Assembly: GCA_963575745.1 (NCBI GenBank)
Contig: CAUYUJ010005025.1
Span: forward strand, 112,665 to 176,664
Source: Prorocentrum cordatum
Lineage: Eukaryota > Sar > Dinophyceae > Prorocentrales > Prorocentraceae
Direction of reading: 5' to 3'
Length of the DNA: 64,000 nt
Position 1 is the first letter of the stretch. Every line of letters starts with the position of its first letter. A program made the position numbers and the translations under genes. The notes beneath the pieces are model-generated. The model made no database searches. It saw nothing but the letters and a program-made list of their open reading frames with translations, and had not been told where the DNA came from. Positions 1 to 9,127 of the stretch are shown piece after piece.

Positions 1-67
1 GAAGGAGGAGGAGGAGGAGGAGGCCTGAGGAGGAGGAAAGGAGGAGGAGGAGGAGGAGGAGGAGGAG

Positions 68-99
<32 letters not shown>

Positions 100-112
100 G
101 GAGGGAGAGAAG
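1..112 (+). repeat. (GGA)n microsatellite
   Basis: Nearly uninterrupted GGA/GAA triplets run off the left edge of the window. Open frames across it are poly-Gly, poly-Glu or poly-Arg and carry no gene signal. Confidence 0.95.
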
Positions 113-659
113 GTCTCGCTCACGCGGCAAAGCCCCAACTCGAGGGCGGATGGTGGGGGATGCTGAGATGCTGAGCGGCCTGAGCGGCTGGGCCTGACGA
201 CGACGACGCGGCGACGTCAACGCAACAGCGACGACGGCGACGACCGACGGCGATGGCGGCGACGGCGGCAAAGACGACGGCCACGACGATGGCGGCCGCG
301 GCGGCGATGACAGAAACGCACGCGTGGCGACGATGGTGGCGGCGACAGCAACGACCAGGACGAGCGCAATGATGTGCTTGGTGATGGGTGTGAGCCCGTG
401 CCAACGGAAATGAGGTCGGGTCGTTGTCGCGGATTGCCGTCCCGTGTTTGTGTTATGCTATGCCTTACGCCAAATTCCATTTCCTAGTCAATTCGTGCTT
501 CTCCTCATCCTTCGTCATCGTCCTCAGCGTTTCTCTTGTGCCTCCTACATCCTCAGTAGTTCACCCCTCATCCTCCTCATCCTCTTACTGGCGGCGACGG
601 ATTCGCTGACGACTGTTTCGCCCAAGGAAAGGATGGCGAGGAACATACCCACCCCTCGC
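113..659. other. GC-rich spacer with degenerate GGCGAC triplets; no gene seen
   Basis: From about 198 to 360 the sequence is a degraded GGC/GAC triplet repeat. From 420 to 660 it is pyrimidine-rich unique sequence. Short open frames on both strands are low-complexity (Arg/Ala/His) and lack domain motifs. Confidence 0.6.
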
Positions 660-794
660 CGCCGTCTCTCCCCGCCGTCCTCCCCCCTTTCTCCCCTCTC
701 CCCACTGCCCCTCCCCTCTCCCGTCTCCCCCCCGCCTCTCTCCCCTCTCCCCTCTGCTCCCCGCCGTCCTCCCTCCCCCCCTCCCGCACAAAGT

Positions 795-956
795 TCAGGA
801 AGGGAAAAGGCACAAACACAATTAATCGTCGATTCCTCAGAAAATAGGGGAAACTATAGGAAGTGGGGGGAAAACAAAACCCAAGAAAATATGCGAAAAC
901 ATGGTGAATCCTGCTATTTGTGTGTATTTATATTTGTGTGTTTGTGGGCCCATTCA
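795..956 (+). mobile_element. Family C short TIR element, copy 1
   Basis: It starts TCAGGAAGGG and ends CCCATTCA; the ends are weak inverted repeats. The interior has the AATTAATCGTCGATTCC block and the paired tatttgtgtg motifs shared with copies near 37.9, 38.6, 39.0 and 43.8 kb. The flanks AAAGT (790-794) and AACGT (957-961) match at 4 of 5 bases, like a decayed 5-bp target-site duplication. It has no coding capacity. Confidence 0.75.
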
Positions 957-1155
957 AACGTCCCTCCCCGCGCGACTCCTCCGAGCGCACCCCTCCCGCA
1001 AGCGCAACCCCTCCCGCGGGCACAACCCCTCCCCACGCGTCCTCCCCCCCGTCTCCCCCCTCTCCCCACCGTCCCTCCCCCTTTTCCCTTCTCCCCCCCC
1101 CTCTCTCCCTTCTCCCCTCTGCTCCCCGCCGTGCCCCCCCCTTCCCGCACAACGT

Positions 1156-1288
1156 TCAGGAAAAAAAACACACACCGACACAATGAATCGTCGATTCCCC
1201 AGAAAATATGGGAACATATGGGGAGTGGGGGGAAGTCGAAACCCAAGAAGATATGCGAAATCATGGGAAATCCTGCTATCTGTGTGTC
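1156..1288 (+). mobile_element. Family C element, copy 2, 3'-deleted
   Basis: It has the same start (TCAGG) and interior as the other family C copies, but the 3' third with the tatttatttgtgtg motif is missing. It lies inside the second unit of the tandem duplication, so it is probably a duplicated copy. Confidence 0.65.
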
Positions 1289-1429
1289 CCTTCTCGCGCG
1301 ACGCCTCCGGAGCGCAGCACCCCTCCCGCGAGCGCAACCCCTCCCGCGGGGGCGCCCCGCCCAGGACTCGCAGTACGCCTTCCGCGCGCGCTGCGGGAGG
1401 TATGCGCGCGGCCGGTGCCGCTCCGGCGC

Positions 1430-1660
1430 CCCCCCTCGCCCTCCTCCGCCCTCCCTCCTCCTTCCTGCCCCTCCTCCTCCTTCTTGCCCCTCCTCCTTCC
1501 TCCTTCTCGCCCCTCCTCCTCCTCCTCCTCCTCCTCCTCCTCCTCCTTCCTGCCCCTCCTCCGCCCTCCCTCCTCCTTCCTGCCCCTCCTCCCTCCTCCT
1601 TCCTGCCCCTCCTCCGTCCTCCCTCCTCCTTCCTGCCCCTCCTCCCTTCTCCTTCCTCCA
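1430..1660 (+). repeat. (TCC)n / TTCCTGCCCC tandem repeat
   Basis: Pure TCC triplets (about 1513-1547) are set in a minisatellite of CCTCCTTCCTGCCC-type units. Poly-Ser, poly-Pro and poly-Leu frames here are artefacts of the repeat. Confidence 0.9.
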
Positions 1661-1670
1661 GCGGTGAAGA

Positions 1671-1868
1671 TGGGGGAACAACAAGTGGCACAAACTTAAA
1701 AGCTCTAAGGTCTGCGCGGATTTCTCGGATCGGCGCTGGACCCCCCTCCCTGGCGCGCGGAGCGCGCCGGGGGCGGCGCTGGAGGCGCCGCCGGGGGGCC
1801 CAGCGCCGATCCGAGGAATCCGCGCGGACCTCCGAGTCTTTATGTTTATGCCACTTTTTGTTCCCCTA
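1671..1868. mobile_element. Foldback element (family I) with ~75-bp inverted repeats
   Basis: The left arm from 1671 (TGGGGGAACAA) to the centre near 1770 is matched by the reverse complement of 1770-1868 (ending GTTCCCCTA). Shared blocks in order are GGAACAA, AAGTGGCA, GGTCTGCGCGGATT and CGGATCGGCGCTGG. The loop is a few tens of bases, so nearly the whole element can fold. Half-copies of the same arm occur at about 3112-3170 and 63500-63590. No clear target-site duplication was found. Confidence 0.75.
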
Positions 1869-2025
1869 TTCCTGCCCCTCCTCCCTCCTCATTCTTCCAG
1901 CAGTCAAGAGTCCAGGGCAGGTGTGGACATTGGTGTTGACATGGCCCACTGGTGTTCGTCTCCGCCCACCTGAGGCGCAAACAGTGTCTACACCAGTGTT
2001 CACGCCAGTGCTTACTGCACCCATG

Positions 2026-2192
2026 TCACCACCCACCAAACCACCCCAACCCAACCCGAAGGCTTAGATTTACCCTCGATTTCCAGTGGGGGGGGTGTCG
2101 GGAAACATCGAAAAAACACGTGTGGAGTCCTTACCCCCCCAACCCGAAATTCGGGTCTTCGGGTTGGGTTGGGGTGGTCTGGTGGGTAGTCA
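2026..2192 (+). mobile_element. Family H short TIR element with perfect 5-bp duplication
   Basis: It starts TCACCACCCACCA and ends with the inverted TGGTGGGTAGTCA; the next block ACCCCAACCCAACCCGAAG is also inverted near the right end. CCATG lies immediately left (2021-2025) and right (2193-2197). A second copy is at 38071-38246. It has no coding capacity. Confidence 0.88.
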
Positions 2193-2287
2193 CCATGTCC
2201 ACACCCACCCTGGACATTTCAGCATATCAGCCCAGTTGATCATACAACCCCCTGGGGCTCGTTTCGATTCCTCCGACGACGGAGCTT

Positions 2288-2525
2288 TGAGACGGGGGTC
2301 AATGCAAACGGGGGTCAGCCAGAGCGCCCGATCTTGCAGGATTCTGCAGGGCCAGGGTCGCACTGACCTGGGCTTGGGCGCAGGATCCTGCACGATCTTG
2401 CAGAATCCTTCGCATTGACCCGGGTTTGGGTGCAGGTTCTTGCAGGAGCCTGCAGGGTTCTGAAAGGCCTGACTGACCTGGGTCTTGATTGACCCTGGTC
2501 AGGAGATCCCCGATCCGATTCGATT
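2288..2525 (+). mobile_element. Family N element, copy lacking the internal insertion
   Basis: It begins GAGACGGGGGTCAATGCAAA and ends TCAGGAGATCCCCGA; related ends are at 49982 and 50580. At 2298-2322 the sequence GGTCAATGCAAACGGGGGTC is uninterrupted. At the same point in the 50-kb copy a family L element is inserted, so this copy documents the empty site. The interior is a GATCYTGCAGGATCCTGCAG-like repeat. The left boundary is uncertain. Confidence 0.65.
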
Positions 2526-2725
2526 CGACTCCGACGGGCTCCGGTGGCGATCCGATTCGGCTCGGGATCCCGCTGTGGGTGCCGATTCTTCTCAGTGGAG
2601 GCCTGCTTGCCTGCCGACGTCTGCCGATTCGGCTTCTCCCGACTCGGCTGCCGTTTCCCGCCGAGCCGATTCGTGCCGATCGCCGGTCTGACTTTGTCGA
2701 TTCGATACTGGGCTCGCCTGCTCCC
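2510..2725 (+). repeat. Dispersed repeat family O, copy 1
   Basis: The block is rich in CGATTCG and GCCGATTC words, with a CTTCTCCCGACTCGGCTGCC core. It recurs at 15195-15400 and 56115-56350. The copies share word order but are strongly diverged, and no duplication or clean termini could be set. Confidence 0.6.
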
Positions 2726-2732
2726 CCTCCCG

Positions 2733-2900
2733 TCGGGGGAAGGCAAGGCTCGAGTGAGCCAGGTATCGGCTTGACCGACGATTCTTGGCGAGCGCGCGTC
2801 GCGGATCTTGACGCTGCGGTCTGCGTGGGATGCTTGCAGCGGGAGCTCGCGTCACACTTCAGATGGGGTCTCGCCACTTTCATGGACTATCGGGGAACAA
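2733..2900 (+). mobile_element. Family D-related element, diverged or 3'-truncated
   Basis: It starts TCGGGGGAAGGCAAGGCTCG. It shares the GGATCTTGACG and GTGGGATGCTTGCAGCGGGA blocks, in the same order, with the family D copies at 39172 and 44194. The right inverted repeat is not recognisable. Confidence 0.5.
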
Positions 2901-2913
2901 GCACTGACACACA

Positions 2914-3098
2914 TCGGTATCGTTTAACCGATCCCCATCCCCATCCCCTTCCAGACCCCCCTCAACTTACCACCCCAGTTGGGGATACACCCCTCGAAAC
3001 CCGAAGGGAACGGCCTACATCCCCCATCCAGGGGGCAAATCGGCCAGTGGGGCCCAGGCCACGCCACTGGGGACGGGGATCGGTGGAACGATACCCAG
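2914..3098. mobile_element. Single-copy short TIR element (family R)
   Basis: CGGTATCGTTTAACCGATCC at the left is the near reverse complement of GGATCGGTGGAACGATACCC at the right, and the adjacent CCCATCCCC block is also inverted. No flanking duplication is visible and no second copy occurs in the window. Confidence 0.55.
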
Positions 3099-3339
3099 GA
3101 AATATAGAAAAAAAGCTCGGAGGCCCGCGCAGCTCTCTCGGAGCGGCGCTGGGGCCCTTCTCCCCGGCGCGCGGAGCGCCGCGGGGGGGCGCCCCTGTGC
3201 CCCGCCACTCCTCCGGGCAGCGGGGGGGGGGTCCCTCGGCGGGCCTCGGGGTCGCGCAGAAGAGCGGGCCTCTGGCGGCCGCGGGGGGCGGTGGCAGCCC
3301 CCCGCCGCGCGCAGAGCGGGGCACGGGGAGGGGGGAAGG

Positions 3340-3924
3340 CTCCTCCTCCTCCTCCTCCTCCTCCTCCTCCTCCTCCTCCTCCTCCTCCGCCCTCCTCCTC
3401 CTCCGGCCTCCTCCGCCCTCCTCCTCCTCCGGCCTCCTCCCCTCCGCCCTCCTCCTCTCTCCTCCTCCTCCTCCTCCTCCTCCCCCTCCATCCTCCTCCT
3501 CCCCCCCTCCTCCTCTCCTCCTCCTCCACCTCCTCCGTCCTCCTCCTCCTTCCTCCTCCTCCTCCTCCTCTCCGCCCTCCTCTCCTCCCTCCTCCTCCTC
3601 CTCCTCCTCCTCCTCCCTCCTCCTCCTCCTCCCTCTCCTCCTCCTCCTCCTCCTCCTCCTCCTCCTCCTCCTCCTCCTCCTCCTCTCCTCCTTCTCCTCC
3701 TCCTCCTCCTCCTCCTCCTCCTCCCTCTCCTTCTCCTCCTCTCCCTCTCCTACCTATGGTCAGTGCTTGTGGAAAGTAGGCCCATCAGGGGGGGCGGCGA
3801 CTGAAGCCTCGTCATCCCCTTGAGAGTCGAGTAGGGGATCGACTACATAATTGATGTACGCCTTCCTCCTCCTCCTCTCCTGGTCCTCCTCCTCCTCCTC
3901 CTCCTCCTCCTCCTCCTCCTTCTC

Positions 3925-3955
<31 letters not shown>
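3340..3955 (+). repeat. Long (TCC)n microsatellite in two blocks
   Basis: TCC/TCT triplets run from about 3340 to 3755 and again from 3865 to 3950. The short unique stretch between them (3756-3860) shows no gene features. Confidence 0.95.
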
Positions 3956-3956
<1 letters not shown>

Positions 3957-4114
3957 AGCAGCCTGGCGGTTGCGAGAGCGTCGCAGCATTGGCCGGCCGA
4001 GCCGCGCAGCAGCGACCCCGAGGCGCCTAGGAGCACCCTTGCTTCTCAGAAGGCGCTGGCCTTCTCTATGGACGCAGGGCAAGGGCCTTCTGAGAAGCAG
4101 GGTGCTTCTAAGAA

Positions 4115-4286
4115 TCGGGAGTGGACAGAACCCCTACCCTGACACGTCGATTAGTGAATTGTCCGTGTTCGGTTCTCGAGAGGGCGCCGCGGCCGTCATT
4201 TTCCAGGCTTGCGCCCGCCAGATTTGGGCCCGAGGCCGTTTTCACTAAACCACGTTTTTCTAAATGGGGGTTCTGTCCATCCACGA
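4115..4286 (+). mobile_element. Family G short TIR element, copy 1
   Basis: The ends are TCGGGAGTGGACAGAACCCC and the inverted GGGGGTTCTGTCCATCCACGA. The interior carries GTCGATTAGTGAATTGTCCG and CTCGAGAGGGCGCCGCGGCC, shared with copies at 39598, 44712 and 49659. The flanks AAGAA (4110-4114) and AAGAT (4287-4291) match at 4 of 5. Confidence 0.85.
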
Positions 4287-4358
4287 AAGATGCCTTCCCC
4301 CCTTCCCCCTACCCCCTTTTTCGCGCCGCCGAGTAGCTCGTCTCTGGGCGAGTGAATC

Positions 4359-4614
4359 ATCCTCGTGACCCAAAGGGGGGCCTGCTGAAAGGGGGTGGTA
4401 CAACAGATTGGGGGCAATCGTATTGCAAATGTATTGCGCCAGAGAGTTGTATTGCATTATATTGCAACTCATGCGTTGCACGCGAACATACAGCAATACA
4501 TTTGCGCCTGCAAATGTACTGCACCCCCCAATTTCATTGTAACCCCACAAACCTATTGCACCAGATCTGTTGCACCTCCCCCTTCTCGCTGAACCCCCTT
4601 TTGGGTCGACCCAG
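4359..4614. mobile_element. Short TIR element (family Q) with palindromic TATTGCA interior
   Basis: GTGACCCAAAGGGGGG, GAAAGGGGG and ACAACAGAT at the left reappear inverted near the right end (CCCCCTTTTGGGTCGACC preceded by CTGTTGCACCTCCCCC). The middle is AT-rich, with inverted copies of caatacatttgcgcc and TATTGCA. GAATC occurs at 4354-4358 and 4615-4619 as a perfect 5-bp duplication under these boundaries. Only one copy is present, so the ends are less certain. Confidence 0.6.
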
Positions 4615-4723
4615 GAATCGCTTCGGCGGAACTCGTTTGCGGACTTTCTTGTCCGTGCCTGGCTGCAGTGTCTCTGGCATTTCGGGAGCTCCTCTTAGCC
4701 TGGCACTGGTGAGCGACCTTGGT

Positions 4724-4924
4724 TCGGCGGCGAGCGAAGGGGGGAAATGAGAAGGGGCGGGCCTTCTCAGAAGTCTCGGCAGTTCCGCAGCCTTCTGAGA
4801 AATTTCCTGAGCCTTCCCCGAAGACAGAACAGAACTTCTCAGAAGGCGCGAGGGCTTCTGAGAAGTCTCGCCGCCTTCTGAGAAGGCCTTCTGCTTCTCA
4901 TTTCCCCCCCTCGCCCGCCGCCTA
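4724..4924. mobile_element. Family F short TIR element, copy 1, perfect TTGGT duplication
   Basis: It starts TCGGCGGCGAGCGAAGGGGG and ends with the inverted CCCCTCGCCCGCCGCCTA. The interior consists of repeated CTTCTGAGAAG palindromes. TTGGT flanks it at 4719-4723 and 4925-4929. Relatives are at 44019 and 44885. Confidence 0.85.
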
Positions 4925-5089
4925 TTGGTGGCTTGGGCACCCGAGCACCCCTGGAGCGCTCGCGGCGAGGCACAGCTGCCGGAGAGCAGCCCCGGGCTGG
5001 GCGGAGAGGCGGCCCCTGCGCCGGGTGCCGGCGAAGCGAGCCTCCCCAGAGCGCTCTTGCCGCCAATGTGTGCTCCTCCGCCTCCGCCT

Positions 5090-5160
5090 CCGCCTCCGCC
5101 GCCTCCTCTTCTTCTTCTTCGTCTTTTTCTTTCAATTTCTTCTTCTTCTTTTTCTTCCGC
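5090..5160 (+). repeat. Pyrimidine microsatellite (CCG/TCC to TTC) at a LINE 5' junction
   Basis: CCTCCGCCTCCG triplets grade into TTC triplets and end where reverse-transcriptase similarity starts. This is the 5' truncation point of LINE-1. Confidence 0.85.
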
Positions 5161-5177
5161 CTCCTCGGAAGCGAGAT

Positions 5178-6480
5178 GTGCCGGAACCCTACATCACCTT
5201 GCCGCAACAATTCTACAACGACCACAGAACCACGGTATAGACCGGCATCAGAAGCAGACGATTCAACATCGACCGCGGCGTCAAGCAAGGGGACCCACTC
5301 AGCTCATATTTGTTCAACGCGCTACTCGACCACATATTTCAAAACATTAGACCAACTTGGACACGAAAAGGCTTCGGCATACAATTGGGAAGTGCACAGA
5401 CCACGTGCCTGACCATCCTGAGATTTGCTGACGACGTACTCCTCCTAGCACCCAATCTCAGCTCAAGGGTATCTCGCGAGACCTCAAACACGAAACCGCG
5501 AAGTGTGGATTTGCATTACACCCGACAGGACGAAATCCTCACACATGTCAGCAGGCGACAGGGGCGATGCATTACACACGTGGACATCGACGACGACAAG
5601 GTCGAAATCGTCAGCGTCGACGGCAGCACCAGGTACATGGGTCGCAAGCTGACGTTGCACGACTTCCACCACACCGAGGTCACCAATCGACTTGCAATGG
5701 GGTGGCGCAGATTCAACCAGTTCCGCAACGAACTCACACACAGCTGGTACCCCCGTCGCAGCAGAGTCAGGCTTCTCAGCGGGACGGTGACGCCAACGGT
5801 CATGCATGGTTGCGCAACGTGGACTCTCACCAACGACATGCTCCTGACACTCCGACGCGCCCAACGACGCATGTTTCGGCTCATTTTCAATACCTCGAGG
5901 CGCCGACAGAAACAACCCCACACCAGCACCGACGAAAACACAACCAAACCCGACACTGAACAGCATGACGACAACATAAGTAACGGCAGCAAGTCCAGTG
6001 TCAGACAGCACCTAAACTTTGACGACGTCGACGACGAATCGGACATCGACTCCTGGGACATTTTTTTCGCAGGACTACCCACGCGGCCCCAGACCTTGCG
6101 ACGCGCGCACATGTGGAGGAAGGAGCTTCAATATTTCACAAGCGTAAGTGGAGATGGGCTGGGCGAATTGCTACACAACCGCACCACAATCGGGCCCGAC
6201 AGGCGGCGGCATGGGAACCTGATATCCATGACCCCCGGGCAGCACGGCGCCGACAAGGCGGGCAGCGAAAACGGTGGAGTGACGACATCACAGAATTTCT
6301 ACAGAAGGTTTTGGTTGGAAGCACACCCGGCACATGGCTACAGAGTGCTACACTCTCCAAATTCTTAGCAGACCTCGAAGGCGACTTCTTGAAGTTCACA
6401 TGCCTGTGACTGGGCTCCGGCCCGCCCGCGCCGCCCCTAAGGGGCCTGCCAGCCCGCCGGCTGGCGGACTCGCGCGTCTG
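5178..6480 (+). pseudogene. LINE-1: 5'-truncated non-LTR reverse transcriptase
   Basis: This is the C-terminal half of a LINE reverse transcriptase. In one frame it reads RRFNIDRGVKQGDPLSSYLF (5256-5315, the RGxxQGDPLS block) and then RFADDVLLLAP (about 5421-5453) with the catalytic Asp pair. It ends with the LINE C-terminal region, including HGCATWTLTNDMLLTLRRAQ. It is broken by an in-frame TAG at 5238-5240 and by a frameshift near 6105-6145; beyond that the KWRWAGRIA and GGQRKRWSDDI motifs continue in another frame to 6409. Nothing upstream of the PYITLPQQFY block survives, because a TTC microsatellite abuts it. The 3' flank (6410-6480) has small palindromes such as CCAGCCCGCCGGCTGG and then runs into CTCCTCCTC. 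It is a dead copy, and its family is that of dinoflagellate LINEs. Confidence 0.92.
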
Positions 6481-6506
6481 CGTCTGCGTCTGCGCCTCCT
6501 CCTCCT

Positions 6507-6527
6507 CTGAAGCCATGCTGGCTCAAG
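6507..6527 (+). other. Relict dinoflagellate spliced leader (DinoSL)
   Basis: The 21 bases match the known DinoSL at 17 positions. The AGCCAT core and the last nine bases TGGCTCAAG are intact. It sits between a CTCCTCCTC tract and the first ORF of LINE-2. Genomic DinoSL relicts are known from retroposed, trans-spliced cDNAs in dinoflagellates; here it marks the 5' end of a LINE copy. No other GGCTCAAG occurs in the window on this strand. Confidence 0.72.
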
Positions 6528-9080
6528 TTGACAACCATGCCTCGGGCCAGTCGGGGTATTCTGGCTGGTCGCTGCCGACGGGGAGGCTCGAGCGACCTTC
6601 AGGAGATTTCGCGTCCCAAGCGTCCAACGGTGGCGTTCGGAGCGTTTGACTCAGGAGTCTTCGGCGCCGCTTGCCACGGCGACCGGCGGGCCCGCCGCCT
6701 CCGCGATGGAGAACGGCATCCGCGGCGATCTTGGGGAACGGTCGACCAGATGAACACCTCTTTCACCGGCCAATTCACCGACGTGCGTGACGCTTTGACC
6801 GAGCTGCTAAAGATGAGGGAAGACACCAGCAATCATGACACTCAGCTCGGCGATCTGCAGGTTCGTCTCATCAGCTCCGAGGAATAGTAGGTTGGCGCCG
6901 TTGTATGCGCCTAGTTTGCAGCCGAGTTCGCCTTGAAGCCAACGTGCCAAACTTCGCGGTTCCAAACGCGCGCTCACGCCCCGGAAGCAGGGCGTTTCTT
7001 CCATCGACCGAAAAGCGTCGCATCGAGGCCAGCGTTCGTGCTCCTGGCCGGCATGATGGCCCTTTCCAAGCCGAGCATCGGGGCGCGCAGAAGGTGTGGA
7101 TTGCAGGCTTCATCTTGCCCATGCTTGGTACCGCGCTCGAGCAGCGCGGTCTCAATCTTCAAACGGAGCTGCGTCGTCCGTTTCGCCAGTGCAGAAGTTG
7201 CCAAAAGTTTCTTCGATCAGTTCCGCGATGCAGCACCGCGCTTCCAGAACGCCGCCGCGAGCAAGACCGCCGCGTTGCGAGGGGGGTGCGACGCTCCGAT
7301 GTCCATCCGAGTACAAAAAAGTTCCTGGGCCGGCTCTGGCAGGCCATCGCGCTTGCGCTCAAGGGCGGCAACAGCTGGGACGACGTCCACGCCGAGGGTT
7401 CCACCGGCTCCAGGGACATCGTGCACCTGGAGACCGGCGCGGGCATGCACATCGCCTTCGCGCTGGAGACTAAAGACGGGGCCAGTTCGAGTGCGTGCCG
7501 CACGACGACAATCTGTTCAAATTTGGGCTCGATGCGAGCGCGGTTGGCGCCGTGATCTCTTCCGCGATGGAATAGGGCATTGCCGTGCCGGAACCGAGGG
7601 CCGACATCGCGCGCGGGGGCGTCGCGCCCAGTTCGAGTGGACTGATCGTCGGCCTCGACGCTGACGCCGACGACGCGAGCAGCTCGTCATCCCTGGTGTC
7701 TTCGCCGAGTGTTTGGTTCTCCTATTTCTCCATTTCGCCCCCGCCTTCCCCTGCCAGTTCAGTTCGCATTTCGACCAGTATTCCCTTGTCTCTGATTTTC
7801 CCTCGATTGCGACGCGGAGCGTGCAAACCTTCTTCGGATCGCCCACCCCGCCGCGTTAGCAGGCCGTCGACGCCGTCGCTGAGCGTCGGGGGCTCATCTC
7901 AACGCGCGATATCATCGCCATCTGGGGGTCGCACGGGGCCCCCGAGGACCTCTTGTATCTTCGGAAGGAAAATGAAAGTATGCGCGGCTACGGCGCGCCC
8001 TGCTCCCGCGGCATAAAGGCGGATGCTGGCTCCTCCTGCGCCCCGGGCTCGCAGTGCGCATCAATGGCGCCGTGCGCCGCGTACTTTGGCGGGGTCGAGC
8101 GCGTGGGCTAGCGCTGCGTGATCGGCGCGGCGCGCTTCAAGACAGCGGCGCGCGCGCGTCGATCCGACCCCCCCCCCCTTTCTCGCGGAGCAGCGCGCGT
8201 CGCGATGCGTCGGACTTCGCGCGCTTCATCCCGCCAGTGCCACTGCCTCCCGCGTCGGGTACTTTCACTTCGGCGCGAAAGGGGGGGGGGGGGTCGGCGC
8301 GCGCGCCCCGTCGGGCAGGCCGCGTTTTCCTCCCTCGCGCCCGCCAAGTCTCTTTCCAAACGCTGCCTCGTCGCGTCGAAGTCGCGCAAACATCCCGTGT
8401 TCGTGGGCGCGCCATCTTCTGGGGGGCGCTCGGCCGGCCAAGTCTGCGGCGACGATCGATGGGATTTTCGCCGCGGCGTTCAGCGCGGCGCCGATTGAGA
8501 TCCCATTCTCTTGCGCTGGCTGCGGTTGTCGATTTTGAGTGCCCCCCCGATCTCGCGTCCGCGCGCCGCTCGCTCTCGCGCTAGAGGTCGTCGGGAGCTC
8601 CGGGGGTCGCCTCCTGGATCAGCCGCCGCCCATCTGTCCCGGGGCAGCCGGCGAGGCGCTGGCCACGGCGCCGCCGCTATCTGGCGAGCCCGCCTAAGCC
8701 GCGCCCGAATTTAAGGGTGCGATCAGCGCCGCCGCTAACGAAGTGCGTCGCGAAGTCGAGGGTCGCGCCGCCAGCTGTGCGCTGGAGAAGCCCTCGTGGG
8801 CCCCATCCGCTCACCGTGGTATGTCGCTTGGTCGCCGCCCAGGATTTCCCGCGCAGCGCGCGCTTGCCCAAATCTTGCGCGTTTCCATGGCAGGCCCGAC
8901 CTGCGCTGGAAGGGCGCGCGGGGTTTCTACCGGTAGATCGACGTGCTTGCGACTGGCAACGTTGGAGGCATGATTGCGGGCATCGACGGCGACCCGCGCA
9001 TCCGCTCCTGGCAGAAGACTTTGTCCAAGCAGCGCCGCCGAGGATATCCCTCGGCGAGGGGCGGCACCTGCGGGCGAGTT

Positions 9081-9127
<47 letters not shown>

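Larger units (their letters stand above)
660..1350. repeat. Imperfect tandem duplication (~360 bp period) carrying two family C elements
   Basis: The pyrimidine-rich block at 660-795 recurs at about 1021-1155, the family C element at 795-956 recurs at 1156-1288, and the Ser/Pro-coding CGCGCGAC block at 970-1025 recurs at 1297-1350. The order is the same in both copies, so this is a segmental duplication. The second element was copied with its flank and need not be an independent insertion. Confidence 0.75.

Noticed and set aside
1671-1868. TTCCT as target duplication of the family I foldback
   Set aside because: TTCCT is part of the surrounding TTCCTGCCCC repeat and does not sit at the inverted-repeat ends.
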